The notes: a model not told the origin generated them from the letters alone. 64,000 bases of DNA from Silurus meridionalis (GCF_014805685.1 NC_060901.1:17925405-17989404), one strand, 5' to 3'. Positions 21,907 through 37,078 are shown, counted from the first letter of the stretch. Program-made: numbers and translations.

Positions 21907-22152
21907 TCTTCTCAGATTTGTAGTATTTCTAGTAACATTTCCTGAAAGAGTGAAAATTATCTTTGTTTGTTTTTTACTCCAGATGTCCGAAAATCAGTTC
22001 ACTTTGTCGTTTGTTCACCGTGTGCTGGAAGGGAAGGGAGTCATCACGTACTTCACTTTCTGTTATCCGTTCTCGTACACCGAGTGCCAAGATATGCTTT
22101 TGCAGCTTGACCAGAGACTGCTCGGTCTTTCTCATACACTGGGACCATGCAG

Positions 22153-22194
<42 letters not shown>

Positions 22195-25100
22195 TTTTAA
22201 TTTTATCATAATCAGAGGTGGAAAGAAAAAATATTCTATGCAAGTAAACGTACAGTTATTACAAAAAAATTCCGAAAAATCTACTCGGGTAAACGTAAAA
22301 AGTTTATCAAAAAGGGAGGGTTTGGATTCAAGTGTAGTTTAAAAACGACAATATGAAATAAATCATTTTAAATTAAAGGAACATTTTCTTCTACAAATTA
22401 AAGTGCAATAACAACAACAACAAAAAAAGAAAGAAATCAAAGTAAATAATAATAAAAAATAAAAAAAACCCACTACAGTCTATGACTTGAGTCTAATGTT
22501 AGAGTTATGCACCGTTTTAGCATCGAAATGCTTTGATTGGACCCTGCGTTCTCAGCTAAAGTGTGCGATTGGTTCAATGCTCCAATCCAATGCAACATTA
22601 GCAGATTTACTCTAAAGCTTTAAACTTTTCATTCGTTTCATACGAAACTGGTAATACATCGTAATTGTGAATTGGCAGTTTTGCAGTTGTAGTCTTACTG
22701 ACCTCAGCACGCTTGTGCAGGTTCGATGTGGAGTTTTTACGAGAGTCAAAATGGTCACTCAAATACAGCCAGGGGTTTGTTTCATAGCATTTCGCTTGCG
22801 TCCGTGTTAGCATCACTCATCCGTCTCCCTTCTTTCTGTCCTGCGAGTTTAGCGCGTTTGAATCAATCGGTGCAGTAGTTTCAATCCTTTTCTTTTTTTC
22901 CTTCTTGTGTTATTCATATTTCAATATCGGTAGCGGATACGCTAATGCGGTAAATACAATACAGTGATCGCCCCGCTTTTACCGCCGTTCGAATCTCGCG
23001 CCCTGCCACGGATAGCATTTTATGTTAAAATAATGAAATGTATTAATAAAAATAGAATTATTCATTAAAAAAATTAAGTAAAATGTTAATACAGTACAGT
23101 CCTGTGTAATTAATATAGCATTTTTTGGGTTGGTGTCCGTTTAGTGTGATTTTTTTGAAATGTTACTAATTTTAGTTTTAAAGTACGGTAATCCCCCGTT
23201 TATAAACGGGGGATTATCGTACTTTAAAAGTAAAATTTACTTTAAAAATACTCTAGTTTCCAGTAACGCTATTGAACGCAATTCGCTACTTTCCACCTCT
23301 GATCATCATATACCACTTTTTCATTATTTTGTGCTCTTTGTTCATCGCCATTAAATTTACTGATAGCAGAACAACGCCAACAAGGCGACACGCTAACGCC
23401 TATTGTCGGAACTATTGATTGTTAGTATTTTGATATCCACTATGAAAATCGGTCAACTGACTGTATTTCTGGACCTTCCACATATCTCAAGCTGCCGTTT
23501 TTGTTCGTTTTGGCAGAACATTTTATCCAGAAATAAATGCAAAAAAAATAGGATTAAAAATATCACATACTCGAGATTACTATATTATCCTATAGAGAGG
23601 AAATATGAAAATAGAAAAGCTTGGCCTGGACTCGGATTTATATTAGATTAGATTCAATGTTATTTTCATTGTGCAAGGTACATGTACAGAGCCAGTGAAA
23701 TGTAGTGATCATCTAACCAGAAGTGCATAAGTGGACTATTTACAGTAAATAACAGTTAGATAAATAGAGTATGAGGTCCATATAAACAGGGATGAGGATG
23801 ATTAATGTAGTATATAGTAATATACAATATACTGTGCAAAGATTATACATGTCAGATGATGATTTACTGAAATCAAGTTTAAATGTATGTATGATACAGT
23901 ATATACAGTATAATTATGGGTGGAATGTACAGTAGTGTAAATGTGAGTTATGGCCAGTGCAAAAAAAAAAAGACCTTTCGTTCTCGGTGTCTCCATCTCC
24001 AGTCCGGCAGACGGCCTCTATTACCACCGTGAGCTGCTGTGTTACTCCCTGGATGGACACAGAGTAGACCTGCTGACTGTGACTTCCTGCCATGGCATGC
24101 TGGAGGAAAGAGAGCCGAGGCTGGAAAAACTGTTTCCGGACCACGGCACTCCGCGGCCACATCGCTTCGCCGGCAAACGGGTATGCATTTGCTACCTGGG
24201 CCTTCAGTGGGGACTTACCCAACTTAATCCACCTCTTAACACCACCACTACCACGTCACAATTATAAAAAACCATCAATACTGTACAAAAACACAATGTA
24301 ACAACACGTGGCATTACAGAGAGAGAGGCATTTTGCATATGGAGGATGAAAACCATTTTACTAAAGGTAGAAACCCAGTTAAGACTCCAAAATTCTACAC
24401 TACAATCGCAACTGTGCACCTACATCATCTGGAGCAGTTCAGAATCAATATTTGTCTAATAACATGACAAAAACATATAAAATCTAAATAAAATACAACC
24501 TACTCACGAGACATGCAGACTCGTAATTTGCGCCACCCCGAAGAGGCTGTGATCCAGTGGTACCGCTTGTATTCACTGGTCTGGAAGTGAAGAACAAACC
24601 CTTTCCCGGGCTGAGACACGGTAGCTAGCTTTAGGGATGGCCGACCTCCTCACCATGTCTAACTTTTCTTCAAAATGGATTTTTAAGTTTGTCCGAGACC
24701 AGATCAATTTCTCTTCCTCTGTAGGCATAACAAAAGTCTAACTCAGATGTATTAATGTGGGCAAGAGGTGTTTTGTCTGTCGAACTTGACTGTAACAGTT
24801 TCCCTCTGACCAACCAATCAGAGGACGGAAAAATGCTGACGATATTCTGGGTCAGCTAGCTGCCCTGTGAGGCGAATTTGAAATTTGTTTGGTTAAAGAA
24901 ACAGACTCATTGATAATATTCTCTATGGTAAAAAGGCCAGCAGTACTGACTTTAAAGGCCCTGGGCAGATTAGATTGACATGCCAGCACATAGAGGCTGA
25001 AATGTGATTGGACAAAAAATCTAACATCCACATACACATACTGGAAGCAGTGCAGCCGAGAGAAACACTACGAAATGAAGAGAATAAACTGTTGGGAATA

Positions 25101-28100
25101 AATTAATACAATTTCATGGAACAAATATTAGAATTTAGGTTGTAAATGTAGGTCAGTGCTTATGATAGTGTTTAGGCAGCAGAGAAGGCTTTGCTGGCCC
25201 TGACCGCCCGCCACTGTTTAAGAAACACCCAGTGTTTGCTGTCCCCTGGAACAGAGTAAAACTGTATAAAACTAAAATATGCTTTTTTTGCCACGCCCTT
25301 TTAAAATAAGTAAGAAAATGTCGATGCGCAGTAGATGTCACCTTATTCTCACTGTTTTCATAATGTAAAAGTCTTTTTAATGAATGTAACTCTATATTTA
25401 AAAGCACATATATTTGAAGCAGTCTTAGAGTGGGCCTGAGAGGGGAAAAAAAAAGAATTCGGCACATACTCAACGTGCCACACAATGTGCTGCCCACACT
25501 CTGCCCCCTGTTGTTGAACACTCAGAACTACAGTCGTCGCTCGCACTATAAAATGAGGAATCGCGATCGTGCCTATATCTGTGTGCAGGTGTTTTTCATC
25601 AGCAGCAGGGTGCACCCCGGGGAGACGCCATCCAGCTTTGTGTTCAACGGCTTCCTGAACTTCATCCTAAACCAGGAGGACCCGCGGGCACAGATGCTCT
25701 GCCGGATGTTTGTCTTCAAGCTCATCCCCATGCTCAATCCCGACGGGGTTGTTCGAGGGCACTATAGGTCGGTAGCTCCAAAGAGAGAAGCTTTTTGTTC
25801 TCGCTGACATGCGTATTTATAACGACTTTGCTCTAAAAATGCATTGTATCGATACATATAATCAAATCAAGGTGTAAATGTATTAAATATTAACACATTG
25901 CCGTGTCTGTCTTTCAAGGACGGACTCGCGCGGCGTGAATCTTAACCGGCAGTACATGAACCCAAGTGCTGAGCTGCACCCCTCCATCTACGGAGCCAAA
26001 TCCCTCCTCCTCTACCATCATCGGCACAACCGGCTCAAAACCGGATCTCCGTCAGCATTAAAACTCTCCAACCAGTCCAACACCACCACCCTAAGCACAC
26101 CCCACGAGCTCGAACACTACCTCAACTGCCGCAACGAGGTGGAGCGACTGGAGGGCCCGACCCTCGACCTCTCTCAGATTCCCATGCAGATGGACGAGAG
26201 CTGGGAGGGTAAAACCAGAACGAAGGGCAAGCTCGGGCAAGGCGACGAGAACGAATCCACGGCGAGCCGGAGCGAAGCCTGCGTCTCTAACCTCGTACAG
26301 ACCGAGCAGATTTCACCCCACGAAAGCGGAGTGGCCTATTACATAGATCTTCATGGCCACGCCTCAAAAAGGGGATGCTTTATGTACGGAAACAACCTAC
26401 CTGATGAAAATCAGCAGGTACACGCGTACATGTATTGTACATACATATGCTAGGGACAGTAAGATTCAGGATAGATCGGATAGACGTCGTCATTTGTATC
26501 GCGACGCATCGGTTTTTGGCGTATTTGCATCATTAAAAGTAAATTTGTTCCTAATTCATTTTTAGTAAACACGCTATACTTTTATCAGTTAGAAAACGAC
26601 CGTTATCAACGTCGATCAATTTATCCTCGCTGTGACCGTGTCCTGAGAGTCCCATAAAACATTAGATTGATATGGCAGAGGTAGAGCTGCATCTGGTTTT
26701 ATTTCATCTTTTTTTGTTGTTTTTCTTTTGTGTTTTTTTTTTACACTAGGCACTTGATGATTTACTATCTGTTCAGATACTATCTGTTTTTTTGTTGTTT
26801 TTTTTTTTAATCGTATTGCATTGATTCGAATCAAAAGCGGATCGTACTGCATCGTAATCGGGGGAATGTTCTTGATCTGATCTCATGGCAGGTGGAGAAC
26901 CTGATGTATCCGAAGCTGATCTCGTTGAACTGCGCCCATTTTGACTTCCCTGGCTGTAATTTCTCGGAGAAGAACATGTACGCCCGGGACAGGCGCGACG
27001 GTCAGTCCAAAGAGGGAAGCGGCCGAGTGGCCATGCACAAGGCCATCGGATTAGTTCACAGGTAAGGTAGTGACGTCAGGAAAAACTGGCACAAAAAGAG
27101 TCATCCTGGACGAGACCACCATCAGCACATGTTTCCTCACAGGATCAAGGCGATCGATCAGTTTGGGAGTGTAAATATGTCAAAAATAATTAGAAAGTGT
27201 AGTTATTTATTGCCTGGTTTGTATTGTTTCACTGTGATGGAACAATAACCCTGAAATCTCTCTATGAGATTAATGAAAGATCTGTATTAATGTCTATGCA
27301 GTTACACATTGGAGTGTAATTACAACACAGGCCGCTTGGTCAACACTATTCCCCCTGCCTGCCATGACAACGGCCGAGCCACCCCTCCTCCACCTTCTAC
27401 CTTCCCTCCCAAATACACACCTGAAATATTTGAGCAGGTAAAACAAACCGTTCCTAATTTATATGTTCTATGTTTCTGTGAGCGTCATCCCAGAGCCAGA
27501 TTCCTCGAATGTTCATTTCTTGCAGGTTGGCCGTGCGGTCGCTATAGCAGCGCTGGACATGGCTGAATGCAACCCCTGGCCACGACTTGTCCTGTCCGAG
27601 CACAGCAGCCTGGTGAACCTGCGAGCGTCGCTGCTCAAACACGTGCGCAACAACAAGGGCTTGGGCTCCAACGGCCGCAAGAATGGAAACAAGGCGCCGA
27701 GTCCACCGAAATGCCCGTAAGGGGTCCCCAGTTTTTTTATTTTTTTTCTGTGAGGGCCACATAATTTTTCCTTTCTTTAAAAAATCACATGGCCTGGAAT
27801 GACTGCCAGCATTTTTGTGGAGATTTTATTATGATTTTAAATGTATTTATTATTTATTAACGCTAGATTAGTTTATTATTTATATCGCCTATTAAAAGAG
27901 TGTAATTACTTAGTTAGTTTTTTTTCCATATTCATTGCTATTGAAATCAAAACTTTTTAGTTATGCAAATATGAAATAAACATGAATATATCCATTCAGA
28001 AATATAATGCTAGAATTATTTAGTTATAAATAGTACAGCACTCTAGCCTGTTGTAAAATTAAACAGCACGCGCCATCAGTGATTCACCTCTAGAGGCCAC

Positions 28101-30096
28101 TCTCGTAATAACAGCGAACCGGAAAAACTATCGATTTGGGTTTTTTTACCGATAGTTCCAGCAAATCAACCATCAGTGCCTTGACCTCTATTAATAACTA
28201 AGTGAAATTTTTGTTTAAAAGCCAACCTTTATAATTAAATACAAATATGATATGAGTAAAAAATATATATGCTGTATTTGTTTTTTGTTATTTTGTACCG
28301 CTTTTTTTCCCCACACCAAATTCAGAGGTTTGAGCAGCTCGTTTTCGGAGAACTCTCTAAACCAGAGTCGTAGCCACAGCACCCGGAACGGCAGCAACGC
28401 TGGGAACAAGCAGACGCCTCCCCAGCTAAAGAGTTCTCCAAGCTTTACATTTGGATGGAGCAACGCTGGAAACGCCCCCGGCTCCCACAGGCCCACCCAC
28501 AAAAGCCTTGGGCCAATTAGAGGTGAGAGATCTCTTTCAGTCAAAATGCTATATGACAGAGTATGGCTGAATAATTCTGCAAAGCACTTGTATAGATCAG
28601 GATTTCACAGTCACTGATACCCGTTCTAAGCTCATAGCTTCGAAACACAATGTTTGACTGGTTACTTGAATTAACTCCTCAGATAAGATGTTCTCTATAT
28701 GAACAAACATGTGGGGACACATCATTTCTCCAGTCATATGTGTTTTTCCCCCCAAAGTGTCACCACAAACTTAAAGGCACACATTTGTATCAGATCTTTG
28801 GATGTGCTAGCATGAAATTTCCCCTTCACTTGAGGAAACTAGGAGACCCCAAAACTGTTCCAGCATGACAATGTCCCTGTACGCAAAGCCAGATCCTGAA
28901 GATCAGCTTTTCCATGGGTTCGAAGTGGAAGATCTCCTGCTATAGAGCTGAAAACACTGTTAAACAGCCCTCTATGGATGGATGGATGGACGGATGGACG
29001 GATGGACGGATGGATGGATGGGTGGATGGGGTTGGGTTTGGGAGGAAGGAAGGAAGGAAGATTATTTTATTATAGACACACAGACAGACAGACAGACAGA
29101 GGTGAAAAAAGAAAGAAAGAACTTTATTATAGACAGACAGACAGACATTATAGACAGACAATCGATCGATTGATTGATCTCCACCAATCTCTAGTGGAAC
29201 CTCTTCCCAGAAGAGTGGGGGTTATTATAAGAGCAAATGGGACTTCATGTGAAATGGGATGCTCAGAAAACACATGGTCAAGTGTCCACAAACGTATGTA
29301 GTGTATATAGTTGAAATGGGTGATCAGAGGAGGGAAAGTGCAGGGTAGTGGTGGTTCTCCAGACTCCACACAATATCTTATATTGTCATAAAGTGTGTTC
29401 GTCTCGCTCTTGTATTTCTCTCCCCTTCAGAGACGAAAGCTCAAGAGAAGAAACGCCCGCACCACCTCGGTCACCGCATCTCAGCCCACTGTCCCAGCAA
29501 CAGCCAAGCCATCCCAGCATGTCCCCCACTTTCCCCATCATCATCCTCCTCATCCTCCTCATCCTCTTCTCCCTCCTCGTCCTCCTTGGGAGCGGGGGCG
29601 GGGGCGGCTACCTGCTCCATGGGTATGGCAGGTCTGTACTCCCACACCGGCCTGCTTACCAAGCTGAGCCCTCTGCATCACACCTGCCTCAGAGACTCTC
29701 AGAAAGCACAGCCAGCGCAGCAAGAATAACTGGCTGGAGCGTGCGTGTGTGCGCATGTGTGTGTGCGCATGTGTGTGTGCGCATGTGTGTGTGCGCGTGT
29801 GTGCGTGTGTGCATGTGTTTGTACACTGGGTGGGTGAATGTGCAAAAGAAAAAAATGAGTCTTTGATGTGGTGCCTACATTTAAATAGAAGACCCCGAGC
29901 TATTGACCGAAGGGGCAAAACATGGCATAAAACGCCTTTTTTTTTTTTTTTTTCTTTTAATTATTTTTAGCATTGCACTTTGATCACATAACACTATACT
30001 CCATGCCAATGACTGAATGTAATAGGGAACAAAAAATGGTGCATAGTAACTGTATTTGAGTCGTGTGTGTATAAGTGTGTGTGTGTGTATATGATT

Positions 30097-30158
<62 letters not shown>

Positions 30159-33100
30159 ATTGCTCTCTTTTCAGAAAGTTTCCCGTGCAGTGATGAATCC
30201 TTTCTGCAGTACGCATTCTTGCACTTTTCATCTCTTGCCATCGATCAGAATTTGACTGACTGTCTTTTTTTTTTTTTTTTTTATATATATATTTTTTATT
30301 TTCTTCACAATTATTTTCGAATATATATATAGAAAATGCCAGACTAGCCCACCGCTTCCCATTCCTCATGGTGTTTGGATGTTGTTTTCGGAATTATTAT
30401 TATTATTTTTTTTTTTTTAAAGAATATTAATACTGTAGCATAATGTCCAAATGGGTACTAAAGATCTTGAGGTTCCTTTCACAAAGGACTAAAATGGGGA
30501 TTATTTGCCGTAAGGTATTTTTGCGTGCTAACGCTCACAGGTAGCAGCAAATGTACGAGTTCCTCAGACCCTAGGTCCATATTGTCTCATCGCCAAGTTT
30601 TTTTTTTTTTTTTGTTTTACGCTCTTCATAAGTCAGTAGCGGTGCTCGAATTGTGGGGTGGGGGGGGTCGGAAGACTTGGGATTCCCCAAGATTATTTTA
30701 CTTATAAATATATGATTTACACAACAACTGGGGACCCCCAAAAGATTTGACTGAATTCGAGCACTGGTCAGTAGCATGAAGTACAACCTCCAGGGGGGGA
30801 AGTCAGAAAGCAGCGTCCTGGCAGAACCATTTCGAACCTTGAGATATGGGAAACATCTACGTAATGGTGGTTTCTTTCTTATGGTGGTCTGTTCAGGCAT
30901 TTTCTGACTTTTTTTTTTTAATGGTGTAGTAACAATGTCAACCATTTATACACACATTTCTATTCACTGTTTCTCATCTTGCTGATGTTTATTTATTTTA
31001 TTTTGGAACTGTTTAACCTAGGCCAGTTCTAATGCTTTGTTGTTGTTGTTGTTTTTTAGATAGATGTTTCTGGAAACTTTGTTTAGTTTATTGCTGTGTA
31101 TGTAGTTCCAGGGAACAGTTTTATTTGTTTAAAAAAAAATTTTTTTGCCATTTCGAAAAAAATCTTCAGCCTGCGTGCATTCGAAGCTACAAAACGAAGG
31201 ATTTTTTTGATTTAACAACGAAATGTTTGATCGCTCTAAAGCTAATACTTGTGTGTACATAATAGAACTCGCACCACTTGCCGAGGAAACCCTCCGGAGT
31301 TTCCTTTTTTTGGGTTCGTCTTTGTTTTAACTCTTTATTTGGTGGCCACGATCATTTTCTTTTATCGAACGCAGCGTCATCAAATACCCAGGCACTTTAT
31401 TCAATCACCGGACTCCTACATTAGCACTGTCCCACTTTAATTTCCAGCTTTTGTACGTTATTTTCTATAGTTTTGGTCTGAACCACTGTGATGGATTCGT
31501 ATGTGACTAAAACACAAAGTCCGGATAGAATAGCCGGCTCGCCGAGTAGATCGTGCGACCGACCTTGTTTTTGTTAAGCTGTGCTTCGTTAGGCTCTGCC
31601 CCGATGTCGCTTCCTGACCATCAGTAAAACCGTGCCGTCTTTTATTCCCATCTTCCATCCGAAGACTTCCATGATTTGTATCTATAACCTTAATACAGTT
31701 TTATTGTGAGGATGTAGCTTTCTTGTGATTGAGTATCTACACTTGTAAAAATAAATAAATAAATAAATAAAAAATCAGTCTCCCAGGGGTTAATAGATCA
31801 AACGATGGTTCTGGCTTTCTCACAACTCTGCCTAGAGCCTTTAAGCAATCCCTCCCATAGGAGCAACCCGAACAAATGAGCCTCCTAGATTCCCTTTTTT
31901 TTTTTTTTCTTTTTTCCTTAAAAGTGTAAATGTCAATGATCATCTCGTTTATGGTGTTTTCGAAAGCAAATTTCCGAATCATGTTCTGCCTTTGACTCTT
32001 AACGATACCACTAAATGTGCTTCTCGATCATTATGGATGGAAGTGTACACCATATACTGTATAATGTATACACTTTTTCTTGATCTAATTTATGATACTG
32101 TACCGTATATAAAACGCACACTGTTCGGACTGTTGAAAGAGCTGGTGGTCGTTATTTTTCACTCGTGAATAAACGTGACCGCTGGTCGAATTGAATCCCA
32201 GACTTATGACCTTTCTTTGTTCCTGCACTTATACTCCTTTAAAGATGCAGTTTTTCATTTTGGATCTCGTTCATTTCATATCGCAAGTGCATTTTAAGAT
32301 ATGATTAGATACGTCCAGATTCCAAGCAGCCCTTGCTTTAAACTTTCTCATCTTTCATAGTCTTTAGGTTTTTTTTTGTTCGTTTTTTTTGACACATACA
32401 TGTTCCTTTATTTTCCATGCAACATACGAGTATTGGTGAGAACGAGACAGGTTTGTAGACTGGATGAGTCGTGAAAATTTTGACTCAAAAAAGAAGAACT
32501 TGTGTAAGATAGAGGCCAGGAGTGAAGATGTTAGCAGACTGCCTTACCCCCACAGCTAAACATGGAGGTGGAACCTTAATGGTTTGGGGGTGTTTTAGAA
32601 AAGAAAAGTTGTTCAGGGTGAAAGGAATAAACCAACATGGCTACCATTCTATACTTCATTATACACCATGGAATCCCGTCTGGACTGCGGCTCATTGAAG
32701 ACAGTCATCTGGAAAGTTATCTGTCCCAGAATGCCCAGTCACCGCACCTAAATCCTACTGAAGTGCTCTGGGATGAAATGGATCACCTTTGGCAGGTTTT
32801 ACAAGAGGCACTACAAAGTATTTGGAGTATTCAGTGCTTCATATTTAGTCTTTACACTTGCATGTATAAATGTCAATGTGTCTCACATCATTAGCTCACA
32901 TTACCACAGACAGACAGACAGATCCATCCTCATTATTTACCTCATAGCAAGGTATTCGTACAGCATTAGCATAGTTAGCACCATGTTTTACCTCAATTGG
33001 TCATTGCTAATTACACAACACTGGCTAACTATATCTCCATACCCTAAAACTTAGCAGATTAATGATTAATTCCCATTATGTTAAGTTGATGCCTCAAACT

Positions 33101-36100
33101 GTGTTGCTAATTCTTGCTAACTCGGTGCCACATGCTAGTAATGATGCTATCAATGTTCATAAAGTGAGCTCATATCCTTCCTAGATTTCTTCCTAACGAG
33201 ATCTTATTTAAAGTTTTCTGCTGCTTTTATTGTTTTATAGTGTCGTATTGCTAACGTAAATTATCGTCTACTACCACAAGTAACATTGGGAGGATTGTAA
33301 AGATGTTTAGAACATTCTGGAACGGTCTGGTACAGTCAAATCCAGAAAGATCAGATCCAAGAAAGTCACTGACGTACACTTAACTCACTGCTATCTTCGT
33401 GGTTTGAATCGATTCATTCTTATGCTGGAATTAGAAGAATTGTGAAAAGACAAAAAAAATTTATGAAAGTAAACTCATGTAGATTCATATTGAAGCTCAA
33501 TATGAGGCATGAAAATATCCCTTACACCATTACTTTAAAAAAAAAATCAAAGGGAGATGGTCGCTCAGTGGTTATGGCATCGGGTTATGGCTTGGAAGGT
33601 CATAAGTTCAAATCCGAGCACCATCAAGATACCACTGCTGCCTCCTCAACTGCTCTGTTGTAAGTCGCTCTGGATAAGGGAAATGCTGTAAATGTAAATC
33701 CAATGTAGGATATCTCCATGAATTCATGCTAAATTCTAACCCTATTACAGTGAGGAAAATAAGTATTTGAACACCCTGCTATTTTGCAAGTTCTCCAACT
33801 TAGAAATCATGGAGGGGTCTGAAATTGTAATCGTAGGTGCATGTCCACTGTGAGAGACATAATCTAAAAAAAAAATCCAGAAATTACAATGTATGATTTT
33901 TATTTTTATTTTTTTTTTAATATCTATTTATTTGTATGATACAGCTGCAAATAAGTATTTGAACACTTGAGAAAGTCAATGTTAATATTTGGTACAGTAG
34001 CCTTTGTTTGCAATTACCGAGGTCAAACGTTTCCTGTAGTTTTTCACCAGGTTTGCACACACTGCAGGAGGGATTTTGGCCCACTCCTCCTCACAGATCT
34101 TCTCTAGATCAGTCAGGTTTCTGGCCTGTCTCTAAGAAACACGGAGTTTGAGCTCCCTCCAAAGATTTCTATTGGGTTTAGGTCTGGAGACTGGCTAGGC
34201 CATGCCAGAACCTTGATATGCTTCTTACAGAGCCACTCCTTGGTTATCCTGGCTGTGTGCTTCGGGTCATTGTCATGTTGGAAGACCCAGCCTCGACCCA
34301 TCTTCAATGCTCTAACTGAGGGAAGGAGGTTGTTCCCCAAAATCTCGCAATACATGGCCCCGGTCATCCTCTCCTTAATACAGTGCAGTCGCCCTGTCCC
34401 ATGTGCAGAAAAACACTCCCAAAGCATGATGCTACCACCCCCATGCTTCACAGTAGGGATGGTGTTCTTGGGATGGTACTCATCATTCTTCTTCCTCCAA
34501 ACACGTTTAGTGAAATTATGACCCAAAAGTTTTATTTTGGTCTCATCTGACCACATGACTTTCTCTCATGACTTCTTTGGATCATCCAAATGGTCATTGG
34601 CAAACTTAAGACGTACCTGGACATGTGCTGGTTTAAGCAGGGGAACCTTCCATGCCATGCATGATTTCAAACCATGACATCTTAGTGTATTACCAACAGT
34701 AACCTTCGAAACGGTGGTCCCAGCTCTTTTCAGGTCATTGACCAGCTCCTCCTGTGTAGTTCTGGGCTGATTTCTCACTTTCCTTAGGAACATTGATACC
34801 CCACGAGGTGAGATCTTGCATGGAGCCCCAGTTCGAGGGAGATTGACAGTCATGTTTAGCTTCTTCCATTTTCTAATGATTGCTCCAGCAGTGGACCTTT
34901 TTTCACCAAGCTGTTTGGCAATTTCCCTGTAGCCCTTTCCAGCCTTGTGGAGGTGTACAATTTTGTCTCTAGTGTCTTTGGACAGCTCTTTGGTCTTGGC
35001 CATGTTAGTAGTTGGATTCTTACTGATTGTATGGGGTGGACAGGTGTATTTATGCAGCTAACAACCTCAAACAGGTGCATCTAATTTAGGATAATAAATG
35101 TAGTGGAGGTGGACATTTTAAAGGCAGACTAAAAGGTCTTTGAGGGTCAGAACTCTAGCTGATCGACAGGTGTTCAAATACTTATTTGCAGCTGTATCAT
35201 ACAAATAAATAGTTTAAAAATCATATATTGTGATTTCTGGATTTTTTTTTTAGATTATGTCTCTCAATTTCAGACCCCTCCATGAATTTTAAATGGGAGA
35301 ACTTGCAAAATAGCAGTGTGTTCAACTACTTATTTTCCTCACTGTATCTATTTGTTGCAGTTGAAGTTGAAATTCCTTAGACCAGACTACATTTATTTCC
35401 CCCCTAAATCTCTAGCTGTCCAATTTTAATCCTGATCGCCCACTGCAGTCTCTGATTCCTATTTTTGGTTGACAGAAGTTGAATCTGACACAGACTTTCA
35501 GCTGTTCAACCAGACGGATTTTCATCTAAAAAAACGATCCATCCACTTTCATTTTTTTTTTCTAAAAAAAGTTGCTCATCCACGCTGAAAAGCCTGAAAA
35601 CGTAGAAGTAAGTCCCTGTACTGTGCATTTGGCAAAACTGACCTGTCGTTTATTTACTTTCCGGCTCTTTGAAACTGTGATGCGCAAAAAAAACCCTCTT
35701 TTCCAAAATTTTCCACTTTGCGGAGCATTTTCAGAAGACTGCTGGCCTGGATATTTTTTATTATGTGCACCATTTTTGGAAAACTCTAGTAAATCAAGCC
35801 AGAACTCAGACCAGCAGCCATGCAACGGTCAAAATCACTTTTTTGCCATCATTCTGATGATGTGAATAATATCTGTAGGACTTAATCTACATTAATATTT
35901 TTTTTACTTTTTTTAACAATTAAACCACATACCACTGTTTAGTTTCAGTGTTCGATGTGATTCATCTCAATGTTTTTTTTTTTTACTCCATGCTTCTTTT
36001 CTGTTGCCTGTGACTATTTAGGAAACCAAGATCCTTATTCTCATCCAGCAATACAAAGCAAAGATCCTCCTTCACTGACTAAGAAGAGCTTCTCAGACAG

Positions 36101-37046
36101 AAGTTCAGGCTCCACTCAGTCCTTTCCATTTCTTCAGAGGAAGAGGTCGTCTCAGGTAGAGCACCAAAGACTGTGTTTACTTGCACACGTCTAGAAAATG
36201 TAAATTACTCAGTGCGCTCTCATTTCCGATTTCCCCAAAGGAGCACCCCGTGGACAGTGGCTTATCCGTTGAGATCAGAAGGTAATAAAGGTTTTCAGAT
36301 CGAATCTTTTTCTATGCCCTTTTCAGTGAAATAACCGCAAATGGTAGCTTAGTGGTTTAAGGCATTAGACTTTGAATCTGGGGGTCGTGAGTTCAAATCT
36401 TAGCCACACCAAGCTAACACTCCTGGGCCCTTGAGCAAGGCCCTTAACCCCTATAATAGCTGGTATGAATGAAATAAATGCTCTGGATAATTGTAAATGT
36501 AATTGCTGACTCTGTAATTTCTGTGGTCCACATGGTTTTAGATGCGAGTTGCATTTCCGACGTAGACGAATCGCGGCTCGTAAAACAGTCGTCTTTTCCT
36601 CGTCTACCTCAGACAGAGCGCTTCGACAGTCCGAATATGAGAGTGTGGAACTTTGTCAAACCCTGTCTCAGAAAACACCTAACAGGTCTGTACTACATTA
36701 TCTCCACATCATTGATGCAGATGTGCCTCATGAAACCCTTTTCACTCAGCCGTCAATCGTTTTTCTTCAATTTCCTTTTAATGACAGAATTCAATTATTT
36801 TAAAAAGAATTCTGGTTGGCATTGTGTATTTATTCATGTGATTAGCTGAAACATTATTGGTAATCCACATGACAGCACTGAATTCGTCTTTCTATTATTT
36901 TGCGAATTTGAAGAATTCATTATGCGGTGTGTTTTTTTTTTAGGGACAGATCACGCTGCAATGCACTTGGTGACAAAAGCTCTGCCGAGCAACTCTTCCC
37001 AAAGCTGTGTGGTGGAGATATGAACGATGCCACAACTAAACAGGTA

Positions 37047-37078
<32 letters not shown>

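Noticed and set aside
29471..29866. Hydrophobic frame with [14 protein letters not shown] followed by Gly repeats, resembling a membrane protein
   Set aside because: It is the shifted reading of the Ser-rich (TCC)n part of the AGBL5 proximal last exon; the other frame continues the gene with a correct splice phase.
35477..35607. Possible extra AGBL5 exon between good splice signals (ggttgacag and gtaagt)
   Set aside because: Every frame meets a stop before the donor, so it cannot be an internal coding exon. It might be a noncoding or poison exon, but nothing else supports it.
36478..36849. 123-residue frame overlapping the distal AGBL5 exon
   Set aside because: It is a different frame from the one supported by splice phases on both sides.
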